NCBI RefSeq assembly: GCF_009729205.1
Contig: NZ_VTHB01000005.1
Coordinates: 124,001-188,000 of the forward strand
Reading direction: 5' to 3'
DNA from: Mycobacteroides sp. CBMA 271
Lineage (GTDB): Bacteria; Actinomycetota; Actinomycetes; Mycobacteriales; Mycobacteriaceae
Length of the DNA: 64,000 nucleotides
The translations under genes and the position numbers were made by a program. The notes under the pieces were generated by a model that saw only the letters and a program-made list of their open reading frames with translations, had not been told where the DNA came from and did no database searches. Below are positions 16,801-24,765 of the stretch, piece by piece (position 1 is the first letter of the stretch; each line of letters starts with the position of its first letter).

Positions 16801-17985
16801 GTGCGTGCACGCGCGAGTGTGATGATGCTGGGCGCGGTGGCCCTCGTCCTTGCCGGTTGTCATAACGGTTCTCAATCGGACGACGCTAATCAGTCCATCC
16901 TGAAGATCTCGCCGTTGGTGCAGATCGCTCAAGACGGCACCGAGGTGCCAGCGTCTAATGCAAAAACTCCGGCCGATCCCGCCGGAGATGGAAAAGCCCA
17001 GTGCGAGAACGTGTCTCTGGCAATGGCCGGCGCCCTCACCGGGCCCGACGCGGCCCTGGGGACCAACATTCTCAACGGGGCCAAATTGGCGGTCGACAAG
17101 CACAACGCCGCCAACCCCGGATGCCAGATCAAACTCCGCGAGTTCGACACCGAGGGACTGGCGCAGAACGCCAGCAACATAGCCCCGCAGATCATCGGTG
17201 ACCCCGCCATCACCGGGCTCCTCGGGCCGGGCTTCTCTGGTGAAACCAAGTCCACCGGGCAGATTTTCAGTGACGCAGGTCTGGTTTCCACGACCGCTTC
17301 GGCCACCAATGTGACGCTCACGCAACAGGGCTGGAAGACCTTCTTCCGAGGGCTGGCCAACGACGGGGTGCAGGGTCCCGCGATAGCCAACTACCTCAAG
17401 AAGACGCTCGGTCGTCAGAAGGTCTGCGTCGTCGACGACAGCACCGACTACGGCTCGGGGCTGGCCAATGCGGTACGTGGGACGCTCGGCAACAACTGCA
17501 ACGCCTCGGTTAAGAAGGGGGATAAGGACTTCTCGGCGGCGGTTACGCAACTCAAGAGCGCCGCTCCCGATGCGGTGTTCTTCGGTGGGTACTACGCCGA
17601 GGCGGCCCCATTGGTCCAGCAGCTGCGCAACGCGGGCGTAACCGCGACATTCGTGTCGGCGGACGGCACCAAGGACATCCAGTTCGTCAAGCAGGCGGGC
17701 GATTCATCCAAGGACGCGCTCCTGTCCTGCCCGTGCGGACCTGCGTCGGACACCTTCGCCAAGGAGTACACCGCTAAGTTCAAGCAGGATCCCGGGACGT
17801 ACAGCACCGAGGGGTATGACCTAGCGACGATCCTGGTGAAGGGAATCGACGCCGGCAAGACCACGCGAGCAGGCCTGCTTGATTGGGTTCGCACATACCA
17901 GGGGCAAGGTGTTGCACGCGAGTACAAGTGGAACGAAACCGGTGAGCTAACGTCAACACTTATCTGGGTATATAAGGTCATATAG
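16801..17985 (+). CDS. livJ: Branched-chain amino-acid ABC transporter, substrate-binding lipoprotein
   Basis: A 394-residue lipoprotein (VALVLAGC, acylated C20) with the type-I periplasmic-binding fold of the Leu/Ile/Val family. ISN-like markers include MAGALTGPDAALGTNILNGA, LLGPGFSGETKS, KVCVVDDSTDYGSGLA and FFGGYYAEAAPL. GTG 16801 follows a strong GGAGGT Shine-Dalgarno (16791-16796). It heads an operon with livH, livM, livG and livF. It captures the amino acid (or urea/amide relative) outside the membrane and delivers it to the permease. The exact ligand cannot be read. Confidence 0.88.
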   Translation: MRARASVMMLGAVALVLAGCHNGSQSDDANQSILKISPLVQIAQDGTEVPASNAKTPADPAGDGKAQCENVSLAMAGALTGPDAALGTNILNGAKLAVDKHNAANPGCQIKLREFDTEGLAQNASNIAPQIIGDPAITGLLGPGFSGETKSTGQIFSDAGLVSTTASATNVTLTQQGWKTFFRGLANDGVQGPAIANYLKKTLGRQKVCVVDDSTDYGSGLANAVRGTLGNNCNASVKKGDKDFSAAVTQLKSAAPDAVFFGGYYAEAAPLVQQLRNAGVTATFVSADGTKDIQFVKQAGDSSKDALLSCPCGPASDTFAKEYTAKFKQDPGTYSTEGYDLATILVKGIDAGKTTRAGLLDWVRTYQGQGVAREYKWNETGELTSTLIWVYKVI

Positions 17986-18014
17986 GGCAAACAAGGGACT
18001 AGGCTCAGCCGCAA

Positions 18015-19085
18015 ATGATTTCGGGGTGGATGGCACAGACTGGCATACAGGCCAGCACAATTTCATTCGATCTGCACGGATTGTGGACCAGCATCGGTCA
18101 GCAGACGATCAACGGTTTGGCGTGGGGCGCCATCTATGCGTTGGTCGCCGTGGGATACACGCTGGTCTTCGGAGTGTTGCGTCTCATCAACTTCGCGCAT
18201 TCCGAGGTCTTCATGGTGGGCATGTTCGGGGCGTACTTCGCCCTGGACGTGGTGCTGGGTTTTACGCCGCGCGGTAACGCCTACAACATGGGTGTCTCCA
18301 CGACGGTGCTGTACCTCGGTATCGCGATGCTCATTGCCATGGCGGTATCGGCTACGACTGCGCTGGGCTTGGAAACGGTGGCATACCGTCCGCTGCGGCG
18401 TCGAGGAGCCCGCCCGCTGACCTTCCTCATTACCGCCATCGGGATGTCCTTCGTCATCCAGGAGTTTGTGCACTCTGTGCTGCCGCACATCAACAAGAAC
18501 TACGGCGGGAACGACGCGCAACCGCTCATCCAGCTGGTGGCCGAACGGCCGGTTTGGACGTTTGGGCCCTTCGAGGTGGGTGGCCACCACATCCCGTTCC
18601 AGGGCGAGCTCACCAACATCACCATTGTCATCGTCGCAGCTGCCGTGGTGCTGGCCGTCCTGACCGATATCGCGATAAACCACACCAAGTTCGGTCGAGG
18701 AATCAGGGCGGTGGCGCAGGATCCAAAGACCGCCACCTTGATGGGCGTATCTCGCGAACGCATCATCACGACGACATTCGTCATCGGCGGATTGCTGGCC
18801 GGGGCTGCAGCGCTGCTGTACACGTTGAGAGTGCCACAGGGCATCATCTACTACGGCGGATTCCTGTTGGGCATCAAGGCATTCGCGGCCGCGGTCCTCG
18901 GCGGGATTGGCAATACTCGCGGAGCACTGTTGGGCGGTCTCCTGCTCGGAGTGATGGAGATGTACGGACAGGCGGTGTTCGGCACCCAGTGGAAGGACGT
19001 CGTGGCATTCGTCGTGCTGGTGTTGGTGCTCATGTTCCGGCCCACCGGCATTCTCGGCGAGAGCCTGGGAAGGGCCAAGGCATGA
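18015..19085 (+). CDS. livH: Branched-chain amino-acid ABC transporter permease LivH
   Basis: A 356-residue polytopic protein. It has the LivH signature GLAWGAIYALVAVGYTLVFGVLRLINFAHSE near its N-terminus (about 35-65), and the EAA-like segment GRGIRAVAQDPKTATLMG that contacts the ATPases. It ends LVLMFRPTGILGE, as is typical. It lies 29 bases after livJ and overlaps livM by four bases (ATGA). An insert near residue 90 (DVVLGFTPRGNAYNMG) makes it longer than the usual roughly 300 residues. Confidence 0.9.
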   Translation: MISGWMAQTGIQASTISFDLHGLWTSIGQQTINGLAWGAIYALVAVGYTLVFGVLRLINFAHSEVFMVGMFGAYFALDVVLGFTPRGNAYNMGVSTTVLYLGIAMLIAMAVSATTALGLETVAYRPLRRRGARPLTFLITAIGMSFVIQEFVHSVLPHINKNYGGNDAQPLIQLVAERPVWTFGPFEVGGHHIPFQGELTNITIVIVAAAVVLAVLTDIAINHTKFGRGIRAVAQDPKTATLMGVSRERIITTTFVIGGLLAGAAALLYTLRVPQGIIYYGGFLLGIKAFAAAVLGGIGNTRGALLGGLLLGVMEMYGQAVFGTQWKDVVAFVVLVLVLMFRPTGILGESLGRAKA

Positions 19086-20251
19086 GCGCGCCGCGTGCCC
19101 TGGCACCGGGGGATTCGGTGCGCGGGTGGTGGTCGGAACTTGCCCGGCCCCTGCAATGGGTCTTGGGGCTGCTCGGATTCGTGATCATGGCGCTGCTGCC
19201 GGTGTGGAAGATCCCTTTCCTGGACACACCCAACGCTGCATTCGGCCCTGTCATGGCACAGTTCGCGATAGTGGCACTCATCGCAATCGGCCTGAATGTC
19301 GTTGTGGGGCAAGCCGGTCTGCTGGATCTGGGGTATGTCGGCTTCTACGCGATCGGCGCGTACATGGTGGCACTGCTCACCAGCCCGGACAGCCCGTGGA
19401 ATCGCATGGGCACCTCGGCGTTCTTCAACTCGGACTGGGCCTGGTTGTCCTGTCTGCCGATCGCGGTGGCCGTCACCGCCTTCTTTGGTCTGCTGCTCGG
19501 CACCCCGACTCTGCGACTCCGAGGCGACTATCTGGCCATCGTGACGCTGGGATTCGGCGAGATCATTCGCCTGCTGGCAGACAACCTGGACGTCACGAAC
19601 GGTCCGCGCGGCCTCCACAAGGTCGCCTACCCGCATGTGGGGGAGCGGCACGTCAACGGCGGAGTCTTCTCCAGCGGCAACTCCATCGGCCACCTCAACT
19701 ATGGGGTGTGGTGGTACTGGCTTGGACTGTGTCTGATCGCCGTGGTGCTGGTGCTCATGGGCAATCTGGAGCGCAGCCGGGTGGGCCGATCGTGGGTGGC
19801 CATCCGGGAGGACGAGGACGCCGCCGAGATGATGGGTGTCCCCACCTTCCGATTCAAGCTGTGGGCTTTCGTGATTGGCGCGGGCATCGGGGGGCTTTCC
19901 GGTGCGTTGTACGCGGGTCAGGTCCAGTACGTGGCGCCGCCGGCCTTCAACATCATCAACTCGATGCTTTTTCTGTGCGCCGTGGTGCTGGGCGGACAAG
20001 GCAACAAGCTAGGCGTCATCGTCGGCGCGTTCATCATCGTTTACCTCCCGAACCGGCTTCTCGGCGTGCACGTGGGAGAGGTCGACCTGGGCAACCTGAA
20101 GTACCTCTTCTTCGGGCTGGCTCTGGTCGTGTTGATGCTCTTCCGTCCACAGGGGCTGTTCCCCGCGCACCAGAAGTTGATGGCCTACTGGCGCAAGGCA
20201 TCTGAACGTGTACGCGCTGAGAAGCCCGAGGAAGCCGAGGCCCCGGCATGA
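19082..20251 (+). CDS. livM: Branched-chain amino-acid ABC transporter permease LivM
   Basis: A 389-residue permease. IGLNVVVGQAGLLDLGYVGFYAIGAY (about 71-96) is the LivM signature, and LRLRGDYLAIVTLGFGEIIR is the conserved loop. GRSWVAIREDEDAAEMMGV is the ATPase-coupling segment. Start ATG 19082 overlaps the livH stop, and its own TGA overlaps the livG ATG (ATGA at both junctions). With LivH it forms the membrane channel. Confidence 0.9.
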   Translation: MSAPRALAPGDSVRGWWSELARPLQWVLGLLGFVIMALLPVWKIPFLDTPNAAFGPVMAQFAIVALIAIGLNVVVGQAGLLDLGYVGFYAIGAYMVALLTSPDSPWNRMGTSAFFNSDWAWLSCLPIAVAVTAFFGLLLGTPTLRLRGDYLAIVTLGFGEIIRLLADNLDVTNGPRGLHKVAYPHVGERHVNGGVFSSGNSIGHLNYGVWWYWLGLCLIAVVLVLMGNLERSRVGRSWVAIREDEDAAEMMGVPTFRFKLWAFVIGAGIGGLSGALYAGQVQYVAPPAFNIINSMLFLCAVVLGGQGNKLGVIVGAFIIVYLPNRLLGVHVGEVDLGNLKYLFFGLALVVLMLFRPQGLFPAHQKLMAYWRKASERVRAEKPEEAEAPA

Positions 20252-21159
20252 CCGAACAAGAGACAACCGCGCTCGACGACCAACCCGGCGCGATCGAGCT
20301 CACCGAGTCTGACGTCGATGTTGAGGTTGCCGAGGATAGTCAGGCCCAACCCGAGGTGTTACTCGAGGTCAAGGAACTGACGCTGAAATTCGGTGGCCTG
20401 CAAGCCCTCGACGGGGTGAGCTTTGATATCCGGCGCGGGGAGATTCTCGGGTTGGTCGGGCCCAACGGTGCGGGCAAGACTACTTGCTTCAACGCCATTA
20501 CCGGTGTGTACAAACCAACGTCCGGCACCATCGTGTTCGACGGGAAACCACTGCGCAGGCTCCGGCGGCATCAGATCACCCGCCGCGGGATTGCCCGGAC
20601 CTTCCAGAACATTCGGCTCTTCGGGGAGATGACCGCGCTGGAGAATGTTGCGGTGGGAACCGATGCCCGCCATAAGACTTCGGTGCTGGGCGCGCTGCTG
20701 CGCACGCCGCGGCATCGTCGCGAGGAACACTATGCCGTCGACGTGGGGATGGGCCTGCTCGACTTCGTCGGCATCGCCGATGTGGCCGACGTCAAGGCCA
20801 AGAACCTTCCCTACGGGAGTCAGCGCAGACTTGAGATCGCGCGGGCGCTGGCCACCGAACCCAAGCTGGTATGCCTGGATGAGCCGGCCGCCGGCTTCAC
20901 TCCGAGCGAGAAGGAATCGCTCATCGAGCTGATCCAGCGGATCCGCGACTACGGATACACCGTGCTCCTCATCGAACACGACATGAAGCTGGTCATGGGG
21001 GTCACCGACCGCATCGTGGTGCTCGAGTTCGGCAGAAAGATCGCGGACGGTCCGCCCGCCGAGGTCAGGAATGACCCCGCCGTGATCGAGGCATACCTAG
21101 GAGTGGCCGAAGAGGACCTCCATACGCCTGTTTGGGTCGACGAGGAAGGCGCGAAGTAG
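20248..21159 (+). CDS. livG: Branched-chain amino-acid ABC transporter ATPase LivG
   Basis: A 303-residue ATPase. Walker A is GPNGAGKTT, the degenerate signature is LPYGSQRRLEIARALA, Walker B is LVCLDEPAAGFTPSE, and the H-loop is LLIEHDMKLVMG. An extra acidic N-terminal tail of about 38 residues (Glu/Asp-rich) precedes the ABC domain. It energises LivHM together with LivF. The gene directly abuts livF: its TAG is followed at once by the livF ATG. Confidence 0.9.
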   Translation: MTEQETTALDDQPGAIELTESDVDVEVAEDSQAQPEVLLEVKELTLKFGGLQALDGVSFDIRRGEILGLVGPNGAGKTTCFNAITGVYKPTSGTIVFDGKPLRRLRRHQITRRGIARTFQNIRLFGEMTALENVAVGTDARHKTSVLGALLRTPRHRREEHYAVDVGMGLLDFVGIADVADVKAKNLPYGSQRRLEIARALATEPKLVCLDEPAAGFTPSEKESLIELIQRIRDYGYTVLLIEHDMKLVMGVTDRIVVLEFGRKIADGPPAEVRNDPAVIEAYLGVAEEDLHTPVWVDEEGAK

Positions 21160-21885
21160 ATGCCCCCCGTGCAACTGAAACTCAACAACATCGGGGTCCA
21201 TTACGGCCCGATTCAGGCGGTAAGCACACTGTCACTCGACGTCCGCGAAGGCGAACTCGTGACCCTGCTGGGCTCCAATGGCGCGGGGAAGAGCACCGCC
21301 ATGCGTGCCATCTCCGGTTTGGTCCCGCTGAGCGCTGGAACGATCTTCTTCGAGGGCCAGGACATTTCAAAGATGAAGGCGCACAAGCGAGTCAAGGCCG
21401 GGATCGTGCAGGCCCCCGAGGGGCGGGGGATATTTCCCGGCATGACCGTCGCCGAGAATCTCGAAATGGGTTGCTATGGACGCAAATTTAGGTCGCGCGC
21501 CGAACGCCGGGAGCGCCTCGACTGGATCAACGCATTGTTCCCGCGACTGGCCGAGCGTCGCCACCAACAAGGCGGCACGCTGTCCGGCGGTGAACAGCAG
21601 ATGCTGTCTATCGGACGCGCGCTGATGGCCAGGCCCAAGATCTTGTTGCTCGACGAGCCCTCAATGGGTTTGGCGCCGTTGCTGATCACGAAGATCTTCA
21701 ACATCATCGAGGAGATCAACGCCGCCGGGATGACCGTGGTGCTCGTCGAGCAGAACGCGCAGCAAGCCCTTACGCGCTCGGATCATGCTTACATCCTGGA
21801 GACCGGGTCGGTCGTGCGATCCGGCGCAGGGCGAGAACTATTGCAGGACGAGAGTGTTCGCGCCGCTTATCTCGGCGTTGCCTGA
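21160..21885 (+). CDS. livF: Branched-chain amino-acid ABC transporter ATPase LivF
   Basis: A 241-residue ATPase. Walker A is GSNGAGKST, the signature is LSGGEQQMLSIGRALM, Walker B is ILLLDEPSMGLAP, and the H-loop region is VVLVEQNAQQAL with the LivF-typical Gln. It is the last gene of the liv operon. Its 3' end overlaps the convergent membrane-protein gene by 19 bases, so no separate terminator fits between them. Confidence 0.9.
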   Translation: MPPVQLKLNNIGVHYGPIQAVSTLSLDVREGELVTLLGSNGAGKSTAMRAISGLVPLSAGTIFFEGQDISKMKAHKRVKAGIVQAPEGRGIFPGMTVAENLEMGCYGRKFRSRAERRERLDWINALFPRLAERRHQQGGTLSGGEQQMLSIGRALMARPKILLLDEPSMGLAPLLITKIFNIIEEINAAGMTVVLVEQNAQQALTRSDHAYILETGSVVRSGAGRELLQDESVRAAYLGVA

Positions 21886-22565
21886 GATTTAGCTGCCGCC
21901 CGCTGCCACGGCCAGGTCATGAACGCCCACACCGTCAGCACCAATGCCGTCGCCGATACCACGTACCACGGCCACGGTCCCATCAGGTCGAGAAGGCTTG
22001 CGGTCGAAGGTTTTTTGTTGAGGAATCCGTAATTCGAGCCGACGGCGGCATTGAACGCCATGGTGAGCACCGCCCATGACACGGTGACGGCGGCGGCCAT
22101 GCGATAGCTGCGCCACGTCGGTCGTATACCCCGTCCCCAGGTCAGGTAGATGGCGGCCCAGACGACCAGCAGGTGTATCGACCAGAACGCGAGGAACTCG
22201 TATCCCGGAAAATCGGGACCGGTGAGGACCGGGGATACCAACGCCTGGCTGCTGAGCACGAGACCCCAGTAGTACGTCAGCGCATAGGCCCAATGTCGCT
22301 GCGACCACAGGGCATACGCGGCCACCGCAGTCGCCAGGTCGGTCAACCGAAGGGGAAGCGACACGTCGAGGCGCGGCGGAATGCACCCGGAAATCAGTAT
22401 CGCGGCATAGATGGCCGCGGTCACCGTCCCGAGTGCCCGCCCCAGCGCGCGTGCCTGAGTATCGGAGAGCCGACTGCCCCGCCACACCAAGAGGACCGCG
22501 CCCAGCACGAACACGGCAAGGACAGCCCAGTGCGACGGTCCGTAGGCGTGGAACTGCCGTGTCAT
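21867..22565 (-). CDS. Integral membrane protein, TIGR02206/YwaF-like
   Basis: A 232-residue protein with about six to seven hydrophobic helices. MTRQFHAYGPSHWAVL at the start, LPLRLTDLATAVAAYAL and GPDFPGYEFLAFWSIHLLVVWAAIYL match the TIGR02206/YwaF membrane-protein family, whose function is unknown. A TAGCCT box ends six bases before ATG 22565, indicating a leaderless transcript. Confidence 0.75.
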   Translation of the reverse strand: MTRQFHAYGPSHWAVLAVFVLGAVLLVWRGSRLSDTQARALGRALGTVTAAIYAAILISGCIPPRLDVSLPLRLTDLATAVAAYALWSQRHWAYALTYYWGLVLSSQALVSPVLTGPDFPGYEFLAFWSIHLLVVWAAIYLTWGRGIRPTWRSYRMAAAVTVSWAVLTMAFNAAVGSNYGFLNKKPSTASLLDLMGPWPWYVVSATALVLTVWAFMTWPWQRAAAKSQATPR

Positions 22566-22577
22566 CGCCTGAGGCTA
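22566..22577 (-). promoter_or_regulatory. Leaderless-type -10 (TAGCCT) for the YwaF-like gene
   Basis: TAGCCT at 22577-22572, six bases, then ATG 22565. A TANNNT box at this distance puts the transcription start at the start codon. Confidence 0.55.
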
Positions 22578-22604
22578 ACGCCCGAGCATCAGCACCGAGC
22601 GCGG

Positions 22605-23810
22605 TTACCGAGCGACGATGACGGACGAGCCGTTGCCGAACAGGCCCTGGTTGGCGGTGATGCCCACCCGTGCACCCTCGACCTGCCGGTCACCGGCCTC
22701 ACCGCGCAGCTGCCACGTCAGCTCACACACCTGCGCGATGGCCTGGGCCGGGATGGCCTCGCCGAAGCAGGCCAGGCCGCCCGAGGCGTTCACCGGAACC
22801 CGGCCGCCAACGGTGGTGGCGCCGCTACGCAACAGCTGCTCACCTTCGCCCTTGGCGCACAGACCCAGGTGCTCGTACCAATCCAGCTCCAAGGCGGTCG
22901 ACAGGTCGTATACCTCGGCAAGGCTCACGTCTTCGGGGCCGATGCCGGCCTCGGCATATGCCGCGTCGATGATCTGATCCTTGAACACCCGATCAGGTGC
23001 CGGCACCACTGCGGTGGAATCGGTGGCAATATCGGGCAATTCGGGAAGGTGCTGCGGGTACTTCGGGGTGATGGTGGCGACGGCGCGTACCGACGGCACG
23101 CCCTCGACCGAACCAAGGTGCTTCTTGGCGAACTCGGCGCTGGCCACGATAAGGGCGGCGGCGCCGTCGCTGGTGGCGCAGATGTCCAGCAGGCGTAGCG
23201 GATCCGACACAACCGGGCTCGCCAGCACGTCCTCGACGGAGGATTCCTTGCGGAACCGGGCGTTCGGATTGTTCAGACCGTGCCGGGCGTTCTTGACCTT
23301 TACCTGGGCGAAGTCCTCCGAGGTTGCGCCGTAGAGGTCCATGCGGCGTCGAGCAAGCATCGCGAAGTAGACCGGGTTCGTGGCACCGATGAGGTGGAAG
23401 CGTTGCCAGTCCGGATCTGCCTTGCGCTCACCGCCCACGGGAGCGAAGAAACCCTTGGGTGTGGTGTCGGCACCGATGACCAACGCCACATCGCAGAAGC
23501 CGGCCAGGATCTGGGCGCGGGCACTCTGCAGCGCCTGCGATCCGCTGGCGCAGGCCGCATAGGTTGAGCTGATGGGCACGCCGTTCCAGCCCAGCTTCTG
23601 CGCGAAGGTCGACCCGGCAATGAAGCCCGGGTAGCCGTTGCGGATGGTGTCCGCCCCGGCGACGAATTGGATTTGGCGCCAATCCAATTGGGCATCAGCG
23701 AGTGCCGTGCGGGCGGCGGCGACGCCGTACTCGGTGAAGTCCCGCCCCCACTTACCCCACGGATGCATGCCCGCGCCGAGGATGTAGACGGGATCTGGGG
23801 TGCCGCTCAT
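22605..23810 (-). CDS. Thiolase-fold lipid-transfer/acyl-CoA protein (Rv1627c-like)
   Basis: A 401-residue SCP-x thiolase-like protein beginning VYILGAGMHPWGKWGRDFTEYG. AACASGSQAL carries the usual nucleophile-loop cysteine, and the C-terminal VNASGGLACFGEAIPA and ITANQGLFGNGSS match the thiolase-like lipid-transfer family. It overlaps the upstream OB-fold gene by four bases (ATGA). The same pair is Rv1627c-Rv1628c in M. tuberculosis. Such pairs act on CoA-linked sterol or fatty side chains, with the OB/zinc-ribbon protein as partner. The substrate here is unknown. Confidence 0.85.
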   Translation of the reverse strand: MSGTPDPVYILGAGMHPWGKWGRDFTEYGVAAARTALADAQLDWRQIQFVAGADTIRNGYPGFIAGSTFAQKLGWNGVPISSTYAACASGSQALQSARAQILAGFCDVALVIGADTTPKGFFAPVGGERKADPDWQRFHLIGATNPVYFAMLARRRMDLYGATSEDFAQVKVKNARHGLNNPNARFRKESSVEDVLASPVVSDPLRLLDICATSDGAAALIVASAEFAKKHLGSVEGVPSVRAVATITPKYPQHLPELPDIATDSTAVVPAPDRVFKDQIIDAAYAEAGIGPEDVSLAEVYDLSTALELDWYEHLGLCAKGEGEQLLRSGATTVGGRVPVNASGGLACFGEAIPAQAIAQVCELTWQLRGEAGDRQVEGARVGITANQGLFGNGSSVIVAR

Positions 23811-24259
23811 GCGGAGACCTTCTTCCATGCGTAGACCAGACGTTCGACACCCTCGTCATCGGTGTAGAGCGGTTCCAACGCGAGCTCCATGGTCTGGCCC
23901 ACCTTGAGATCGGCCGCACCGATGCCCTTGACCACCTTGCCGAGCACGATGATGCCCTCATCGGCCAGCTCGACCGCGGCGATGGCGTATGGCTCGTACG
24001 GATCGGACGGCGGGTACGGCGGCGGCGGCGCGTACTGGTTCTCCGTGTAGCTCCACACGGTGCCGCGGCGCGAGAGCGGTACCTGATCCAGGACGTCACT
24101 GTCGCACGCGGGATTGGGGCAGTTGTTGGCGCGCGGCGGGAACACGATGGTGGCGCACTGGGTGCACTTACCGCCGATCAAATGCGGCTGGCCGGCACCG
24201 TCGGTGTCGAACCAGCCGTCGACGGCGGGGGATTGGGGCAGGGGCACTTTCTCAGGCAC
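23807..24259 (-). CDS. Zinc-ribbon/OB-fold (DUF35) protein (Rv1628c-like)
   Basis: A 150-residue protein. The rubredoxin-like zinc ribbon CTQC...CPNPAC (about 33-54) is followed by an OB-fold with GTVWSYTENQYAPPPPYP and a GMVVKGIG-type strand pattern. DUF35 proteins partner thiolase-fold enzymes in CoA-ester complexes, and the ATGA overlap with the thiolase gene fits. GTG 24259 is supported by TAGTCT six bases upstream (24271-24266). Confidence 0.85.
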   Translation of the reverse strand: MPEKVPLPQSPAVDGWFDTDGAGQPHLIGGKCTQCATIVFPPRANNCPNPACDSDVLDQVPLSRRGTVWSYTENQYAPPPPYPPSDPYEPYAIAAVELADEGIIVLGKVVKGIGAADLKVGQTMELALEPLYTDDEGVERLVYAWKKVSA

Positions 24260-24271
24260 GCAGCCAGACTA
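24260..24271 (-). promoter_or_regulatory. Leaderless-type -10 (TAGTCT) for the OB-fold/thiolase operon
   Basis: TAGTCT at 24271-24266, six bases, then GTG 24259. Confidence 0.55.
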
Positions 24272-24334
24272 CTCGTAACTGAAACGTGTTCCAGTTTGGC
24301 ATCCCGGTCACCGGTCACCGTCGGTCATCGCGCC

Positions 24335-24346
24335 TACCGTGGAGTT
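24335..24346 (+). promoter_or_regulatory. Leaderless-type -10 (TACCGT) for the VOC-protein gene
   Basis: TACCGT at 24335-24340, six bases, then ATG 24347. The same hexamer and spacing precede the MFS gene at 51297 and the metallo-hydrolase gene at 61354. Confidence 0.55.
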
Positions 24347-24733
24347 ATGGGTATCGCGTTCAACCACACAATTGTTCATTCGCAGAACCGGGAAGAGTCC
24401 GCACGCTTTTTCGTCGAGGTCTTCGGACTGGCCGACGCGGTGGAGGTCGGCCACTTCCTCAACGTGGAACTCGAATACCGCGGCAATCTCGATTTCGCGA
24501 CCGTCGGCGGCGAGACAATCACCCCACAGCATTACGCCTTCCTGGTTACCGAGGACGACTTCGACGCCATCTACGGCCGCATCACCGCTCGCGGCATCAT
24601 CCATTGGGCCGATCCGCGCGGTCAGCACCCCGACGAGATCAACCACAACGATGGCGGGCGAGGCGTCTACTTCCGCGATCCATCCGGCCATTATCTGGAA
24701 ATCATCACCAGGCCGTATGGCTCAGGGGAGTAA
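24347..24733 (+). CDS. VOC family (glyoxalase/bleomycin-resistance) protein
   Basis: A 128-residue single VOC domain: HTIVHSQNREESARFFVEVFGL (early strand and helix), a central YAFLVTEDDFDAIYGRI, and the metal-site end segment GRGVYFRDPSGHYLEIITRPYG with a terminal Glu. These proteins include glyoxalases, dioxygenases and drug-binding proteins, and the function here is open. The start is fixed by TACCGT six bases before ATG 24347. It lies just upstream of polA on the same strand, but polA seems to have its own promoter. Confidence 0.8.
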   Translation: MGIAFNHTIVHSQNREESARFFVEVFGLADAVEVGHFLNVELEYRGNLDFATVGGETITPQHYAFLVTEDDFDAIYGRITARGIIHWADPRGQHPDEINHNDGGRGVYFRDPSGHYLEIITRPYGSGE

Positions 24734-24753
24734 ACGCTGTCGGGGCGGTTGCC

Positions 24754-24765
24754 TAGGGTAGGAGG
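24754..24765 (+). promoter_or_regulatory. Leaderless-type -10 (TAGGGT) for polA
   Basis: TAGGGT at 24754-24759, then six bases (AGGAGG) and GTG 24766. The AGGAGG abuts the start codon and so is too close to act as a Shine-Dalgarno. Confidence 0.5.

Noticed and set aside
18063-19999. Long minus-strand frames across livH and livM
   Set aside because: His/Gln/Asp-rich shadows of membrane-protein codons on the other strand.
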